Below, one piece after another: positions 1 to 9,258 of a DNA stretch of 64,000 bases; within the stretch, counting starts at the first letter, position 1; each line of letters begins with the position of its first letter. The position numbers were made by a program, and so were the translations under genes. Under the pieces are notes generated by a model. That model was not told the DNA's origin. It made no database searches and saw nothing but the letters and a program-made list of their open reading frames with translations. Location of the stretch: NCBI RefSeq assembly GCF_024529955.1, contig NZ_AP024855.1:310001-374000 (forward strand). The letters run 5' to 3'. Source of the stretch: Photobacterium toruni (lineage in GTDB: Bacteria; Pseudomonadota; Gammaproteobacteria; Enterobacterales; Vibrionaceae).

Positions 1-986
1 CGACAAGCACGACGATTATCAACACTATCAGTCCCATCCAATGCTTTTAATTGTTCATCCTCTGCTAATGCGCCCATCACTCGAAAGCCTTCCATAATTT
101 CAGGAACGACGGGAGCTTCTGCATTACCGACAATCACAACTTTCGCTTTACCGTGTTGAATATCATGCATACCTTGACGCAGATTATATAAGAACGTCGC
201 ACACGCTCCCATATTTGTGCCCGTTGCACCAATACTGTTAATCACATAACCATTAATAAAGTCAGCCGGCATTTGTGCTAATGATAACGCCATCATTTTA
301 GAACTTACACGACCGCCAGTAAGGTGTGCGGCAATCATACCACCTAGTGAGTTATCATCAATTTGCGCTAAACCACTACCAGCATATACTGAAACTTCAT
401 CGGGTTTAATATGACGTAAAACTTCATCCCATTCAAAACCTAATGAATTAAGCGCATCGGATGCACCGTATACAGTAAGAGACAAACCACGCGGATGGAA
501 ACGAGAATTATATAATTTACTAGGATCAAAACCCGTTGGAATATTACCGCCACTAGACACAGGAAAAGCAATTCGACCTTCAACAAGCGCATCAAAATTA
601 CCATTTACAGTAATAATGGCTTTTGTACCTTGAATATCAACCTGCCAATGACTGGGAATATGATTCGGTAATTTTGATTTACGTAACGTAAAGGTGATTT
701 GATCATCTGCTGAATTAAGATTGGCTTTATATTGATATAGTAAATTATCAGGATCAAAAGACTCAATACGGCGTACACAAGTACCCGCTTTAATTGCAGT
801 AATAATATCTTCAGTAATAGCACCATCATCACTCAATCCCATACGATGAGCGAGATCTTGCCATGTTGATTGCATTGCTTCTTCAGATAGCACATCAGCA
901 ACCATCAGTTTGTAGCTGTGAAAGCCTGAACTACGACCAGCAGCATTAATGCCACCTAGACCAACAATTAGCGGTAACTTTGCCAT
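1..986 (-). CDS. Beta-ketoacyl-ACP synthase family protein (3' part lies outside the window)
   Basis: The reading frame opens at ATG 986 (MAKLPLIVGLGGINAAGRSS) and stays open to the window edge, giving about 328 residues of an unfinished protein. The segment GATGTNMGACATFLYNL carries the active-site cysteine context of ketoacyl synthases (thiolase fold), and VIVGNAEAPVVPEIMEGF follows as expected for KAS enzymes. Such enzymes condense acyl-thioesters with malonyl-ACP in the cytoplasm. The roughly 250 residues ahead of the cysteine are longer than in FabB/FabF, which fits the larger stand-alone synthases seen in Vibrionaceae. The C-terminal half with the catalytic histidines lies beyond base 1. 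The substrate cannot be told. It is divergent from the downstream GlxA-type regulator gene. Confidence 0.85.
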   Translation of the reverse strand, partial: MAKLPLIVGLGGINAAGRSSGFHSYKLMVADVLSEEAMQSTWQDLAHRMGLSDDGAITEDIITAIKAGTCVRRIESFDPDNLLYQYKANLNSADDQITFTLRKSKLPNHIPSHWQVDIQGTKAIITVNGNFDALVEGRIAFPVSSGGNIPTGFDPSKLYNSRFHPRGLSLTVYGASDALNSLGFEWDEVLRHIKPDEVSVYAGSGLAQIDDNSLGGMIAAHLTGGRVSSKMMALSLAQMPADFINGYVINSIGATGTNMGACATFLYNLRQGMHDIQHGKAKVVIVGNAEAPVVPEIMEGFRVMGALAEDEQLKALDGTDSVDNRRAC

Positions 987-1150
987 TTTAATATCCTGAG
1001 ATCGATTTAATACATCGTTGAAATCAGAATATCAGGATTAAGCTGTGATTCATTCTATATTTATGCCAAAATCACTTACATTTCAGCCATAATAATAAAA
1101 ACATTATAATAGTGCTTATTTTGTAAGCAACAACAGTTGAAGGTGGCATA

Positions 1151-2131
1151 ATGAGAGTAGGTTTTATACTTTTCCACAGAGCATTGATTACCGGTATTTC
1201 ATTAAGTGCTGAAATGTTAACCAGTGCCGCAAGCCTTCGTGATAGAAAAACCCAACAGCAATCCCCTTTTGAAATTAAACTCATTGCATCAACACTTAAG
1301 TCACCAACCTTAACGGCAGGCATTCGAATTCAACCCGATATTACTTTTGATGATCCGTCTAATTTTGACATTATTATTGTACCGCCTATGTGGGGAAACC
1401 CTATATCCTCACTATCAAGACATCCAGAAATTCCAGCTTGGTTGATCAAACAATATCACAATGGTGCACAAATCATTGCAACAGGCACAGGTGTCACTTG
1501 GCTTGCTGAAACTGGTTTATTAAACGATCAAACCGCCACCACCCACTGGTATTTTTATGATAAATTTTCACAACGTTACCCCCATATAAAACTTAATCGT
1601 CAAGCTTCTATTACCTCTGCAAATGGGCTTTATTGCACCGAAAGTATTAACTCGCAAACGGAAATGGTGCTATATCTTATCTCCAAATATTATGGTCAGA
1701 AAATTGCTAATACCATCGAAACCCATTATGGCCACGAAATAAGTAAGTCAGGTCATCAGCCTTTTTATGAAATTGGTGGTCAAGTGCAATTTGATGAATC
1801 TATCGCTCAAGCACAAGATTGGATGCAACGCTATATGTCACAACCATTAACCACTAAGCAAATAGCGCAACATTGTGCGCTACCATTGCGTAGTTTTAAT
1901 CGTAAATTTAAAGATCAGGTAGGCCAAGCTCCTCATCAATATTTACGAAAAATCAGAATGGAAACAGCGAAAGAATTATTGCGGGATTTTGGTATGTCGT
2001 TATCTGATGTATCAGAACAAGTGGGATATAAAGACGCTTATCATTTTTCAACCCGATTTCAAAAAGAATTTGATATTACCCCTTCTCAATACCGTAATAT
2101 GGTAAAAGCAAAAGCTTACAACGTTCAATGA
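1151..2131 (+). CDS. GlxA-type AraC family transcriptional regulator
   Basis: The 326-residue protein has two parts. Residues 1-190 form a DJ-1/PfpI (class I glutamine amidotransferase-like) domain, seen in FDIIIVPPMWGN and GAQIIATGTGVTWLAETGLL. Residues 220-320 form an AraC/XylS DNA-binding domain with two helix-turn-helices (TTKQIAQHCALPLRSFNRKF and SLSDVSEQVGYKDAYHFSTRF). This is the GlxA architecture. In this family the amidotransferase-like domain usually senses a ligand and is not catalytic; no cysteine sits at the usual nucleophile elbow (GTGVT). The gene is transcribed away from the ketoacyl synthase gene and may share a divergent promoter in the 160-bp gap. A strong terminator follows. 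The regulated genes are unknown. Confidence 0.88.
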   Translation: MRVGFILFHRALITGISLSAEMLTSAASLRDRKTQQQSPFEIKLIASTLKSPTLTAGIRIQPDITFDDPSNFDIIIVPPMWGNPISSLSRHPEIPAWLIKQYHNGAQIIATGTGVTWLAETGLLNDQTATTHWYFYDKFSQRYPHIKLNRQASITSANGLYCTESINSQTEMVLYLISKYYGQKIANTIETHYGHEISKSGHQPFYEIGGQVQFDESIAQAQDWMQRYMSQPLTTKQIAQHCALPLRSFNRKFKDQVGQAPHQYLRKIRMETAKELLRDFGMSLSDVSEQVGYKDAYHFSTRFQKEFDITPSQYRNMVKAKAYNVQ

Positions 2132-2163
2132 ACATCAATCATTAATCATCAAAAAATACATAT

Positions 2164-2197
2164 AAAAACGCCCAGCATTTAATGCTAGGCGTTTTTA
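2164..2197. terminator. Bidirectional rho-independent terminator
   Basis: AAAAACGCC-AGCATT pairs with AATGCT-GGCGTTTTT, with T runs on both strands. It lies between the convergent GlxA-type gene and the small membrane protein gene and can serve both. Confidence 0.85.
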
Positions 2198-2218
2198 TTT
2201 TTATCGGTATGACATCGA

Positions 2219-2500
2219 TTAAAATTTTCGACTCGTCACATCTTCATATTCACCATCAATCACGTTTGCTGTCGTTTGACGTTGCTGACGAAATACACTG
2301 TTCATGGTTTCATCTTGTCCAGCAAAACCTTCGGTGAAATTATTTTCTTCAAATTGCATGCCTTCAGCAGCAAGTTTACGTTTAATAAATGGCTTCGCAA
2401 TCATTGCTGCAAGGCCAAGAAACAATGCCATAATGGTAGCAAAAGAAACGGCAAATAAACCGATTACAACAGCAAAAAAACCAGTAACTAAATTTCTCAT
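2219..2500 (-). CDS. Small single- or double-pass membrane protein of unknown function
   Basis: This 93-residue protein starts with a long hydrophobic segment (about residues 4-37, rich in V, F, A and L), then a basic stretch PFIKRKLA and an acidic, polar tail ending NVIDGEYEDVT. That arrangement suggests an inner-membrane anchor with a cytoplasmic tail. I chose ATG 2500 over the in-frame GTG at 2506 because an AGAGAGG ribosome site lies 8 nt before the ATG and too close to the GTG. I do not recognise a named domain, although short proteins ending in a similar acidic motif are common in Vibrionaceae. It appears monocistronic. Confidence 0.7.
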   Translation of the reverse strand: MRNLVTGFFAVVIGLFAVSFATIMALFLGLAAMIAKPFIKRKLAAEGMQFEENNFTEGFAGQDETMNSVFRQQRQTTANVIDGEYEDVTSRKF

Positions 2501-2759
2501 GGACACGCCTCTCTAAATCATATTAATCAGGCTATTAGGTTATCCTAATGTTTATTTCGTACCTGATAAGTCTGCTTGTTTTAACATCAATTCAATCTTT
2601 TTATTATCTGTATTGATAATAGCTTTTGATAAATGAACAGATCATGAACACAAGCATTAATTCGTTATGTACAGTATGTTTTATTATACTTTACAGTGAA
2701 AGGAAAGATAATTTTTATTCATAGCCAAAACGTTACTATTAGTTTGCTGTAATAATAGC

Positions 2760-3374
2760 TTAAACGGCTAACGTCATTTCACTATAAATATCACACTGAA
2801 TACGACTAATTTTATCATTAGCTAATAAGAAGTAGGCATCTTGGGGTAAATCTTGAGAAAATACCTCATTATAAGTCATGCCTGCATATACTCCACGAAA
2901 TACAGCACCCGTTAAACCATGAGAGATGATAATGATATTTTCAGGTACTGAAACATCAGCTAAAAAATCTTCAATACGATCTTTTACGCCGTAATATGAT
3001 TCGGCATTTGGTGCCATTAAATACCAATCACGTTGCTCAAAAAGTCGTGGTTGCTGAGCTTTAAGATCAGGAATATATGCTTTTTCCCAATCACCTAAAC
3101 AAAACTCTTGTAGACGTATATCTTGCACAATCTTTTCTGGCTCGATACCTATTTGTTGAGCAACAATCGTCGCTGTTTGCATAGCTCGACCTAATGGACT
3201 TGAATAAATTGTCCACTGCCGTTTGTTTGCTAATTTGTTTTTTAACGATGAACCAATAGTCGCTGCTTGTTGTTGTCCTAAATCCGTTAAACTAGAATTA
3301 CAATGTCCTTGTAAGCGTTGTTGTGCATTAAAAACTGTTTGACCATGACGTAATAAAAATATGCTTTTTGACAT
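2760..3374 (-). CDS. Histidine phosphatase (phosphoglycerate mutase-like) family protein
   Basis: The 204-residue protein begins with the family signature LLRHGQT: the catalytic His10 lies in an RHG motif at residues 9-11. The second catalytic histidine is in IIISHGLTG near residue 152, and the phosphate-pocket arginine lies in SSPLGRAMQTA near residue 63. These define branch 1 of the histidine phosphatase superfamily (GpmB/CobC-like, cytoplasmic). The length matches GpmB-type phosphatases, but the substrate cannot be assigned. It is divergent from the oxidoreductase gene at 3815, with a 440-bp gap between them. Confidence 0.88.
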   Translation of the reverse strand: MSKSIFLLRHGQTVFNAQQRLQGHCNSSLTDLGQQQAATIGSSLKNKLANKRQWTIYSSPLGRAMQTATIVAQQIGIEPEKIVQDIRLQEFCLGDWEKAYIPDLKAQQPRLFEQRDWYLMAPNAESYYGVKDRIEDFLADVSVPENIIIISHGLTGAVFRGVYAGMTYNEVFSQDLPQDAYFLLANDKISRIQCDIYSEMTLAV

Positions 3375-3814
3375 TGTGCCCCCTTGCGTAAGCTTTAGAT
3401 TATACTATCACGGTATCTCCAACAATAAAAAAACCAAAAACAAACAATAACGTCTATTTTTTATTCTTACATTCAATCTTTCAATGAAAAATAAATTAAA
3501 GATTAAAACAGAACGACGCAAACGATTACATTAATTAACCTTATGATTTTAAATAAATAAAATAAATAATTGTAGACAACAGCTCTCTTTATACCCATAA
3601 AGCATCATGCTATGATGCCATCCCTATTTAGCCAACGAACATATAATAGACACTTTTATACGTCTAACTTCTGCTTTGTTATAAGCAATTCGCATCTTTG
3701 GCTTATACGGATATAGCCTTTAAGTAATTCATAAAATAATTAAAAATCACTGAGACGCACTAATAATATCAAGACAGATTCGCGCTCAGTCGATAAAAAG
3801 AATAGAGACTATTA
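3375..3814. promoter_or_regulatory. Divergent intergenic region, no defined element
   Basis: These 440 bases separate two divergent genes and must hold both promoters. They are A+T-rich. CATGCTATGATGCC near 3606 contains a plausible -10 hexamer, but I see no convincing operator, riboswitch or small gene. Confidence 0.3.
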
Positions 3815-5701
3815 ATGGTAAATATCATTATTGACGGTAACACATTCAAGGTAAATAAAAGTCTAACCTTGCTCAAAGCTGCAGAAAAATGTGGCATTAC
3901 TATTCCATCACTGTGTGGTATTGACGGTTTTCATCATAATTGTGACTTATGTGACGTTGAAATTGAACACCACGGCACAGTGAAGGCTTGCAACATACAT
4001 CCTGCAGAAGGCATGAACATTACAACAATGTCATCAGCGTTGATCCAACGTCGTAAGCATGTTTTAGAACAGATTTTATCCGCACCTAATATCAGTTGCA
4101 GTGTTCCACCTTGTCAAGTTGCTTGCCCAGCAGATGTTGATATTCAATCTTATCTCTATTTCATTGCTACTAATCAGCCTCAAAAAGCCATTGAAGTCAT
4201 CAAAAAAACACTACCAATGCCACTGTCTATTGGCCGAGTATGTCCCGCCTTTTGTGAAGCAAAATGCCAACGTAAATTGGTAGATGGCTCAATTGCAATT
4301 CGACAAATCAAACGCTATGCCGCTGATATTGATTTAGCATCATTACATGCTTATACCCCAGAGAAAAAACCGACCAAACCACAACATATTGCCATTGTTG
4401 GTGCAGGTCCTGGAGGCTTAAGTTGTGGCTATTTTCTAAGCAATGAAGGTTACAACGTCACAGTATTTGAATCTATGCCGCAAGCTGGCGGTTGGTTGCG
4501 TTATGGCATTCCAGAATACCGCCTGCCTAAAGATGTATTAGATCAAGAAATTGACATCATGTGTCGCAATGGTATGACAGTTGAAACTAACAAAAAACTA
4601 GGCACTGATTTTACTCTATCATCATTACAACACGACTATGATGCCGTTTGTTTAGCGATAGGCGCTTCACTTGCAAGTGAAATGCATTATCAAGGTACCG
4701 ATCTTAATGGCCATTATCTTGGAGTCGATTTTTTAAAAGATCAAATGCTTGATAAACAATACACTATCGGTAAAAAAGTAGCCGTTATTGGTGGCGGTAA
4801 TACAGCGATTGACTGCGCACGAACAGCATTACGTTTAGGTGCAGACACTACCCTTATCTATCGTCGAACCCGTGATGAAATGCCGGCTGAATTATACGAA
4901 ATAGAAGAAGCTGAACACGAAGGGGTTAAATTCCTATTTTTGACTAACCCTGTCGAAAATATTGCCGATGACAATGGTCATATTTGCCAAGTAAAATTAG
5001 AAACAATGGCGCTAGGTGAACCGGATGCTTCTGGACGTTGTTCTCCTAAAGCTACCGGTGAATATATCTTTGCGGAATTTGATACGGTGATTGCGGCGGT
5101 ATCACAAAAAACCAATACTGATTTTTTAGCTAACGATACCACTGAGTTACCAATGAGTCGTTGGAATACGCTCAATACTGATGAACAAACCATGTATTCT
5201 GGCGTCGATAATATCTTTGGTATTGGCGATTTTCGTCGCGGACCAGCCACTGCAATCGAAGCCATTGCTGACGGACGTAAAGCGGCACAAGCTATTGATG
5301 CTCAGTTTGGTGGTAACATGGAAAAACTCTACACTGAGTCATTTCGTGAGCGTAATGTCGCTCGTGGGCATTTAATTCGCCCCGATCATGTCAATAAACT
5401 CAAAAATATTATGCGTACGTTACTTGCAGATAACGATTCAGCCGATATTGATACCGAGCTTGAACATGTATTAACACATCTTATGCGCAATAAAATGTCT
5501 GAACTACACGTACATGCGCGCCATTTAAGTTTTAACGAAGTGGAAAAAGGCTATAGCCATCAAGCAGCAATAAATGAAGCAAAACGTTGTTTAAGCTGTG
5601 GTTGTCATGATGGTAATGACTGTAAATTACGCCATTATGCAACAGATTATCATGTTGATAAGCGATTAATTATCAGCGGATTACGCCCAATAACGGCGTA
5701 A
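3815..5701 (+). CDS. FAD/NAD(P)-binding oxidoreductase with N-terminal 2Fe-2S domain (GltD-like)
   Basis: The 628-residue protein has three parts. Residues 1-75 are a NuoG-type 2Fe-2S ferredoxin domain with cysteines spaced roughly C-x9-C-x2-C-x12-C. Residues 95-180 are the cysteine-rich helical linker typical of glutamate synthase small subunits (PCQVACPADVDIQSYL, GRVCPAFCEAKC). Residues 190-500 are a two-dinucleotide-binding flavoprotein with FAD site IVGAGPGGLSCGYFL, NAD(P) site VAVIGGGNTAIDCARTALRLG and closing motif FGIGDFRRGPATAIEAIADG. The tail carries another cysteine cluster (CLSCGCHDGNDCKLR) before the stop. The family moves electrons between NAD(P)H and an iron-sulfur partner. No glutamate synthase large subunit or dehydrogenase is next to it, so the partner is unknown. 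It ends at a strong terminator. Confidence 0.82.
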   Translation: MVNIIIDGNTFKVNKSLTLLKAAEKCGITIPSLCGIDGFHHNCDLCDVEIEHHGTVKACNIHPAEGMNITTMSSALIQRRKHVLEQILSAPNISCSVPPCQVACPADVDIQSYLYFIATNQPQKAIEVIKKTLPMPLSIGRVCPAFCEAKCQRKLVDGSIAIRQIKRYAADIDLASLHAYTPEKKPTKPQHIAIVGAGPGGLSCGYFLSNEGYNVTVFESMPQAGGWLRYGIPEYRLPKDVLDQEIDIMCRNGMTVETNKKLGTDFTLSSLQHDYDAVCLAIGASLASEMHYQGTDLNGHYLGVDFLKDQMLDKQYTIGKKVAVIGGGNTAIDCARTALRLGADTTLIYRRTRDEMPAELYEIEEAEHEGVKFLFLTNPVENIADDNGHICQVKLETMALGEPDASGRCSPKATGEYIFAEFDTVIAAVSQKTNTDFLANDTTELPMSRWNTLNTDEQTMYSGVDNIFGIGDFRRGPATAIEAIADGRKAAQAIDAQFGGNMEKLYTESFRERNVARGHLIRPDHVNKLKNIMRTLLADNDSADIDTELEHVLTHLMRNKMSELHVHARHLSFNEVEKGYSHQAAINEAKRCLSCGCHDGNDCKLRHYATDYHVDKRLIISGLRPITA

Positions 5702-5712
5702 CAACACAATCA

Positions 5713-5760
5713 AAAAAGCCACACTCGATTATATAACCAATAAACGAGAGTGGCTTTTTA
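5713..5760. terminator. Bidirectional rho-independent terminator
   Basis: AAAAAAGCCACACTCG pairs with CGAGAGTGGCTTTTT with one mismatch and a T tail. It lies between the convergent oxidoreductase and monooxygenase genes. Confidence 0.85.
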
Positions 5761-5786
5761 TAGCTGTTTTATTATAAAACCTGAAA

Positions 5787-6077
5787 TCATCCAACCAAAT
5801 TCATTGGACGTAAGTTCACATATTCAAATAATTTGTATTCTTCCGCAGCTGTTAAAAAATTCAAAAAATGTGCACTTGCTAAATGATCATCAAGATGTGC
5901 TTGAGAAAGCCACACTTCTTGCATTACAAATAAACCCTCTACATTTTGATCCGCAAACAACTGGTAGCTCTCACAACCTTTCTCTAAATGCGTCGGTGCA
6001 ATCAACGATTCTAATAATGCTTGTGCTTTTTCAATACAATTAGGATTTGCTTTAATTTCTGCTAATAGGTAAATCAT
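5787..6077 (-). CDS. Antibiotic biosynthesis monooxygenase (ABM) domain protein, putative quinol monooxygenase
   Basis: The 96-residue protein has the ABM dimeric ferredoxin-like fold pattern: MIYLLAEIKANPN at the start, GCESYQLFADQ in the middle, FVMQEVWLSQAHLDDHLASAHF with the conserved helix, and a C-terminal strand. Length and motifs match YgiN-like quinol monooxygenases, cofactor-free enzymes acting on quinols in the cytoplasm. The gene starts 3 nt after the nitroreductase stop, so the two are co-transcribed. This pairing suggests a joint role in quinone or nitro-compound redox stress, which is an inference. Confidence 0.85.
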   Translation of the reverse strand: MIYLLAEIKANPNCIEKAQALLESLIAPTHLEKGCESYQLFADQNVEGLFVMQEVWLSQAHLDDHLASAHFLNFLTAAEEYKLFEYVNLRPMNLVG

Positions 6078-6080
6078 TCT

Positions 6081-6734
6081 TTAACACTCCGTAAAAATTT
6101 GTTCATCATGCCAACGTGATTTAGGCACGTTCACATTAAAATCATCAATACTATGGTAGCCAACAGGCACTACCACTAAGCTCGTAAAACCTTGCTCATT
6201 AAGATTAAATTCTTCATCTAAAACATCACGATCGAAGCCTTCAATAGGCACAGCATCAATACCCATGGCAGCAACGCCTAATAATAATGAACCAATGTTT
6301 AGATACACTTGCTTTTGCATCCAATGATCAACATCACCCAACGTTTTTCGATGTAAATCAACAAAAAATCTACGCCCATCGACCATACGTTGCTTTGATT
6401 GTTCATTTGAAAAACGCCCATCTTGTTGTTCACACATGAGTAAATCATCAAGATAGTCATCATCAATCGCTGTCTTTGAGCAAAAGACAAAAACATGTGA
6501 GGCATTCAGTATTTTAGGCTGATTAAACACATAAGGCCCTTCAGTCGCTTTTGCTACACGCTGCTTAGCATTATCGGTTGCTGCAACGATAACATGCCAA
6601 GGCTGCGAGTTTACGCTAGAAGCACTTAACCGAATTAACGCTTTAATTTGTTGTAATTGATCATCGGTTAACTTACGAGAAGGATCAAAAACCTTGGTTG
6701 AATAACGTTTTTTAGCAGTATCAACAATGCTCAT
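6081..6734 (-). CDS. nfsB: Oxygen-insensitive NAD(P)H nitroreductase (NfsB-type flavin reductase)
   Basis: The 217-residue length equals NfsB/FRase I. FMN-binding features are visible: KRYSTKVFDPSRKL near the N terminus, RLSASSVNSQPWHVIV around residues 35-50, LNIGSLLLGVAAMGIDAVPIEGFD around 145-170 and LVVVPVGYHSIDDFN near the end. The family reduces nitroaromatics, quinones and free flavins with NAD(P)H through a ping-pong FMN mechanism in the cytoplasm. In luminous Vibrionaceae a close relative supplies FMNH2 to luciferase, but nothing here shows that role. It leads a two-gene operon with the ABM protein. AGGTAAATAAT before ATG 6734 supplies the ribosome site. Confidence 0.9.
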   Translation of the reverse strand: MSIVDTAKKRYSTKVFDPSRKLTDDQLQQIKALIRLSASSVNSQPWHVIVAATDNAKQRVAKATEGPYVFNQPKILNASHVFVFCSKTAIDDDYLDDLLMCEQQDGRFSNEQSKQRMVDGRRFFVDLHRKTLGDVDHWMQKQVYLNIGSLLLGVAAMGIDAVPIEGFDRDVLDEEFNLNEQGFTSLVVVPVGYHSIDDFNVNVPKSRWHDEQIFTEC

Positions 6735-6866
6735 ATTATTTACCTAACACCCGCTATTTCTTAAGCTCCTACCATACTCTTTCATGGTAAAAAGGAAAAC
6801 CCATGTAATAACACTGATTTTCCAAACTCATTTTTAATGATCGTCAATAAAGGTATCGCTCAACGC

Positions 6867-7715
6867 CTATTTTAAACGATCATTAATAATTGCCGTAAAC
6901 CCAGCCTGACGCCCAAGCTCATAACCCGCATTCAATTTATTTACATCACGCGTTAATCGTTTAATCAAAAAATCTTTATTTGGAACAATTGCAGTAATAC
7001 GACAATCAGCAGGAGGATTTCGAATAAAATATAGTGCTTTATTATATCGAGATTCCTTGGTCAAAAATTCTTGACCAAATACCGGTGTAGTTTTAAAAAT
7101 CTTACGGGTTAACCAAGGAACCTGATGACTATGAACAAAATTTGCCTGCGCATGAGATAAAACCACTGTAATATCACGAGCGCCACGACGATAAGCTTCA
7201 ATTACAGGAATAGGATCAGCAATGCCACCATCACTCATGGCAATACCATCAACTTTAGGGAAATTACGATAAACAATAGGCAAAGCACATGTTGCTGTCA
7301 TCAAACTTTGTAAATTATCCCGTTTAACCTCAATATAGTCAGCATCACCCGTTACAATATTTGTTGTGGTTGCAAATAGCGGGATCCCTTGGCTTTCATA
7401 TTTATCAATTTCTAATGGCAAATTATTAATACTTTCAGACCATAGCCAATCAATATCTATAAGATTGCCACCTTTAGCAAAACGCAAATAATTAATAAAT
7501 GACTTACTGCGTGCATACTCAGTGATCACATGATAATTACGCTTATAGTTTTTACATAAGTATCCCATTAACACCATTGATCCAGCCGAAACACCAATCG
7601 TAAAATCGAACGGGTTATAATCTTTTTCAAGAAAAGCATCCAGAACACCCGTAGCAAAAATACCACGCATAGCTCCACCTTCAACCACTAAAGCACGCTT
7701 AGGTGTATCATTCAT
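6867..7715 (-). CDS. Patatin-like phospholipase (YjjU-type)
   Basis: The 282-residue protein opens with LVVEGGAMRGIFATGVLDAF (oxyanion-hole glycine motif), followed by the nucleophile elbow GVSAG (Ser near residue 44) and the catalytic aspartate in MSDGGIADPIPV near residue 162. This is the Ser-Asp dyad of patatin-like lipases. Length and order match the YjjU family of cytoplasmic acyl hydrolases whose substrate is unsettled. AAGGAT upstream of ATG 7715 is a good ribosome site. It has its own upstream gap and no co-directional partner within 150 bp. Confidence 0.88.
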   Translation of the reverse strand: MNDTPKRALVVEGGAMRGIFATGVLDAFLEKDYNPFDFTIGVSAGSMVLMGYLCKNYKRNYHVITEYARSKSFINYLRFAKGGNLIDIDWLWSESINNLPLEIDKYESQGIPLFATTTNIVTGDADYIEVKRDNLQSLMTATCALPIVYRNFPKVDGIAMSDGGIADPIPVIEAYRRGARDITVVLSHAQANFVHSHQVPWLTRKIFKTTPVFGQEFLTKESRYNKALYFIRNPPADCRITAIVPNKDFLIKRLTRDVNKLNAGYELGRQAGFTAIINDRLK

Positions 7716-7948
7716 AAATATTGATCCTTATAAGTCATGAACTAAGTAATATTCAATTATGTATAAAATTAGAATATTAATATATAGTGAATATTACTGC
7801 ATGCAACTATAGAAAAAATATACTTTTATTGCATATTTAATTTTCATGACTAAACACACTGTAACAATGATACGAGTATATTTAATAAATACTGATCACC
7901 GTCAGTATATAATGGAGTGGATTAAACATTCAGGCCTAAAAAATCAAA

Positions 7949-7995
7949 AAAAACGCCATACAATCCCTATAAAGAAAATGTATGACGTTTTTATT
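7949..7995. terminator. Rho-independent terminator downstream of the DUF2541 gene
   Basis: AAAAAACG-CATAC pairs with GTATG-CGTTTTT around a loop of about 17 nt. It lies directly after the DUF2541 stop on the minus strand and has T tails on both strands. Confidence 0.75.
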
Positions 7996-8007
7996 TAACC
8001 TTCAGAA

Positions 8008-8394
8008 TTATTTTTGACGACCAAAAACTTTCACTCCAGCGCGTGTTCCATCAGAATTACCAAAGACTTCTAGCTTTGTCACACAACGTTTGTATGCGAA
8101 TTTACGCCAGCTCGTTTCCTGATTTTTTTTCAGATCACGATAGAAAGATACATTACGTGTTTCACCATTTCTAAAGGTCACTTTAATACGTTCAAGACGT
8201 AAGTTTCGCTCTGCTTTTACCTTAATGGCATCCGTATTACGACACACTATTAATGGAATTTTTGCGCCATGGTTACCAATTTCAAGTAAAATAGTACGGC
8301 CTAATGTTATTTGGTCATAGGCTTGAGCCATTGGTATACTACTAAAAAAACTTAGGCCAACAAATAAGTAAGGTAGTGCTTTTTTTATATTCAT
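8008..8394 (-). CDS. DUF2541 family secreted protein
   Basis: The 128-residue precursor has a signal peptide: basic MNIKK, a hydrophobic core to residue 20, and an AQA site giving probable cleavage after residue 25. The mature part has a beta-rich pattern (ITLGRTILLEIG, LRLERIKVTFRNGETRNVSFYRDL, TSWRKFAYKRCVTKLEVFGNSDG) typical of DUF2541, to which E. coli YaaI belongs. Two cysteines in the mature part, in IVCRN and KRCVT, could form a disulfide in the periplasm. The function is unknown. It is flanked by long A+T-rich gaps and its own terminator, so it looks monocistronic. Confidence 0.8.
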   Translation of the reverse strand: MNIKKALPYLFVGLSFFSSIPMAQAYDQITLGRTILLEIGNHGAKIPLIVCRNTDAIKVKAERNLRLERIKVTFRNGETRNVSFYRDLKKNQETSWRKFAYKRCVTKLEVFGNSDGTRAGVKVFGRQK

Positions 8395-8671
8395 GATCTA
8401 TTAAATAAGTGGACGATAAACTGCCGCTATCGTAACGTACATTCATAAAAAAACGAGCAAATACTTACCCATCAAATAAGTAAGTAGTCACAATTTCATT
8501 CTATAAATATTAGAAAATGCGTCAATATTAGCAACTAAAACCAGATGTAACTAATTGTCAACATTAAAAACCCGAAGTTAAAACAAGTTACCTCGTTATT
8601 TAACCGTAAAAATACGCTATTACTATTTATATTAATACGTAAGCGTTATAAGTTATTTTTCTAATATCCTG

Positions 8672-8971
8672 TTACATCATTCTTTTATGATCTAAATATG
8701 ATTTAACCGACCGAAAACCAGCCGCAAAAGTCAATCCCATCGTAATAACAGGAAATACAAACATTAATGGTCTTAATGTCGTCATTATCGCAATTGCTGA
8801 ATCTGTCGTTGGCTGATAAAGAGGGACATAATAAATAATGATATAGCTTAGGCATAACGTTATGACAAAGAAAACGGTAGCAACAACCACACCAAAGATC
8901 CATGATTCATCAGTTAATTGGGCGAACATTCTTCCATAACGTTCAGCACCTGATTTACTTATACCTACCAA
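8672..8971 (-). CDS. Small inner-membrane protein of unknown function
   Basis: The 99-residue protein has two predicted transmembrane helices (about residues 26-52 and 66-87) separated by the short loop PLYQPTTDSA, with a basic C terminus (SVKSYLDHKRMM) probably in the cytoplasm. It starts at TTG 8971, supported by AAAGGA 8 nt upstream; no better ATG precedes the first helix. It lies 26 nt after the 86-residue gene upstream and in the same direction as the potassium channel, so a three-gene transcript is possible. I do not recognise the family. Confidence 0.6.
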   Translation of the reverse strand: MVGISKSGAERYGRMFAQLTDESWIFGVVVATVFFVITLCLSYIIIYYVPLYQPTTDSAIAIMTTLRPLMFVFPVITMGLTFAAGFRSVKSYLDHKRMM

Positions 8972-8997
8972 ATCAATTATCCTTTATCATCATTTCA

Positions 8998-9258
8998 CTA
9001 ATTACGGTATAACGTTACAATATTTCGAGGTAAAAACTCGACCATATCGCCATTAACTAATGTAACCAGCACTGTATTAAAGTTAATATCAACAATTTCA
9101 CCCTTCATCATTTCAGACTGGCAATCACTAATTTTCACTTTAACTTCATCCCTATTTATACGTAATTTTACAATTTCTCCTATCTCTATAGGCTTATAAA
9201 TATCTACAGGCGCTTTGCCAAAGAAAGATCTCGGACCATTTACATCATCCCACTGCAT
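8998..9258 (-). CDS. Small beta-rich protein of unknown function
   Basis: The 86-residue product begins MQWDDVNGPRSFFGK when started at ATG 9258, which has AGGA 7 nt upstream. Longer in-frame starts to 9291 lack a ribosome site. Residues 30-85 alternate hydrophobic and polar residues in a pattern suggesting a five-strand barrel (IVKLRINRDEVKVKISD, MKGEIVDINFNTVLVTLVNGD, VEFLPRNIVTLYRN), reminiscent of small SH3- or OB-like folds. No family could be named. It sits just before the small membrane protein gene and may work with it. Confidence 0.6.
   Translation of the reverse strand: MQWDDVNGPRSFFGKAPVDIYKPIEIGEIVKLRINRDEVKVKISDCQSEMMKGEIVDINFNTVLVTLVNGDMVEFLPRNIVTLYRN

Noticed and set aside
605..832. 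A 75-codon frame inside the ketoacyl synthase gene
   Set aside because: Same strand, another frame; hydrophobic product with no ribosome site. A shadow of the real gene.
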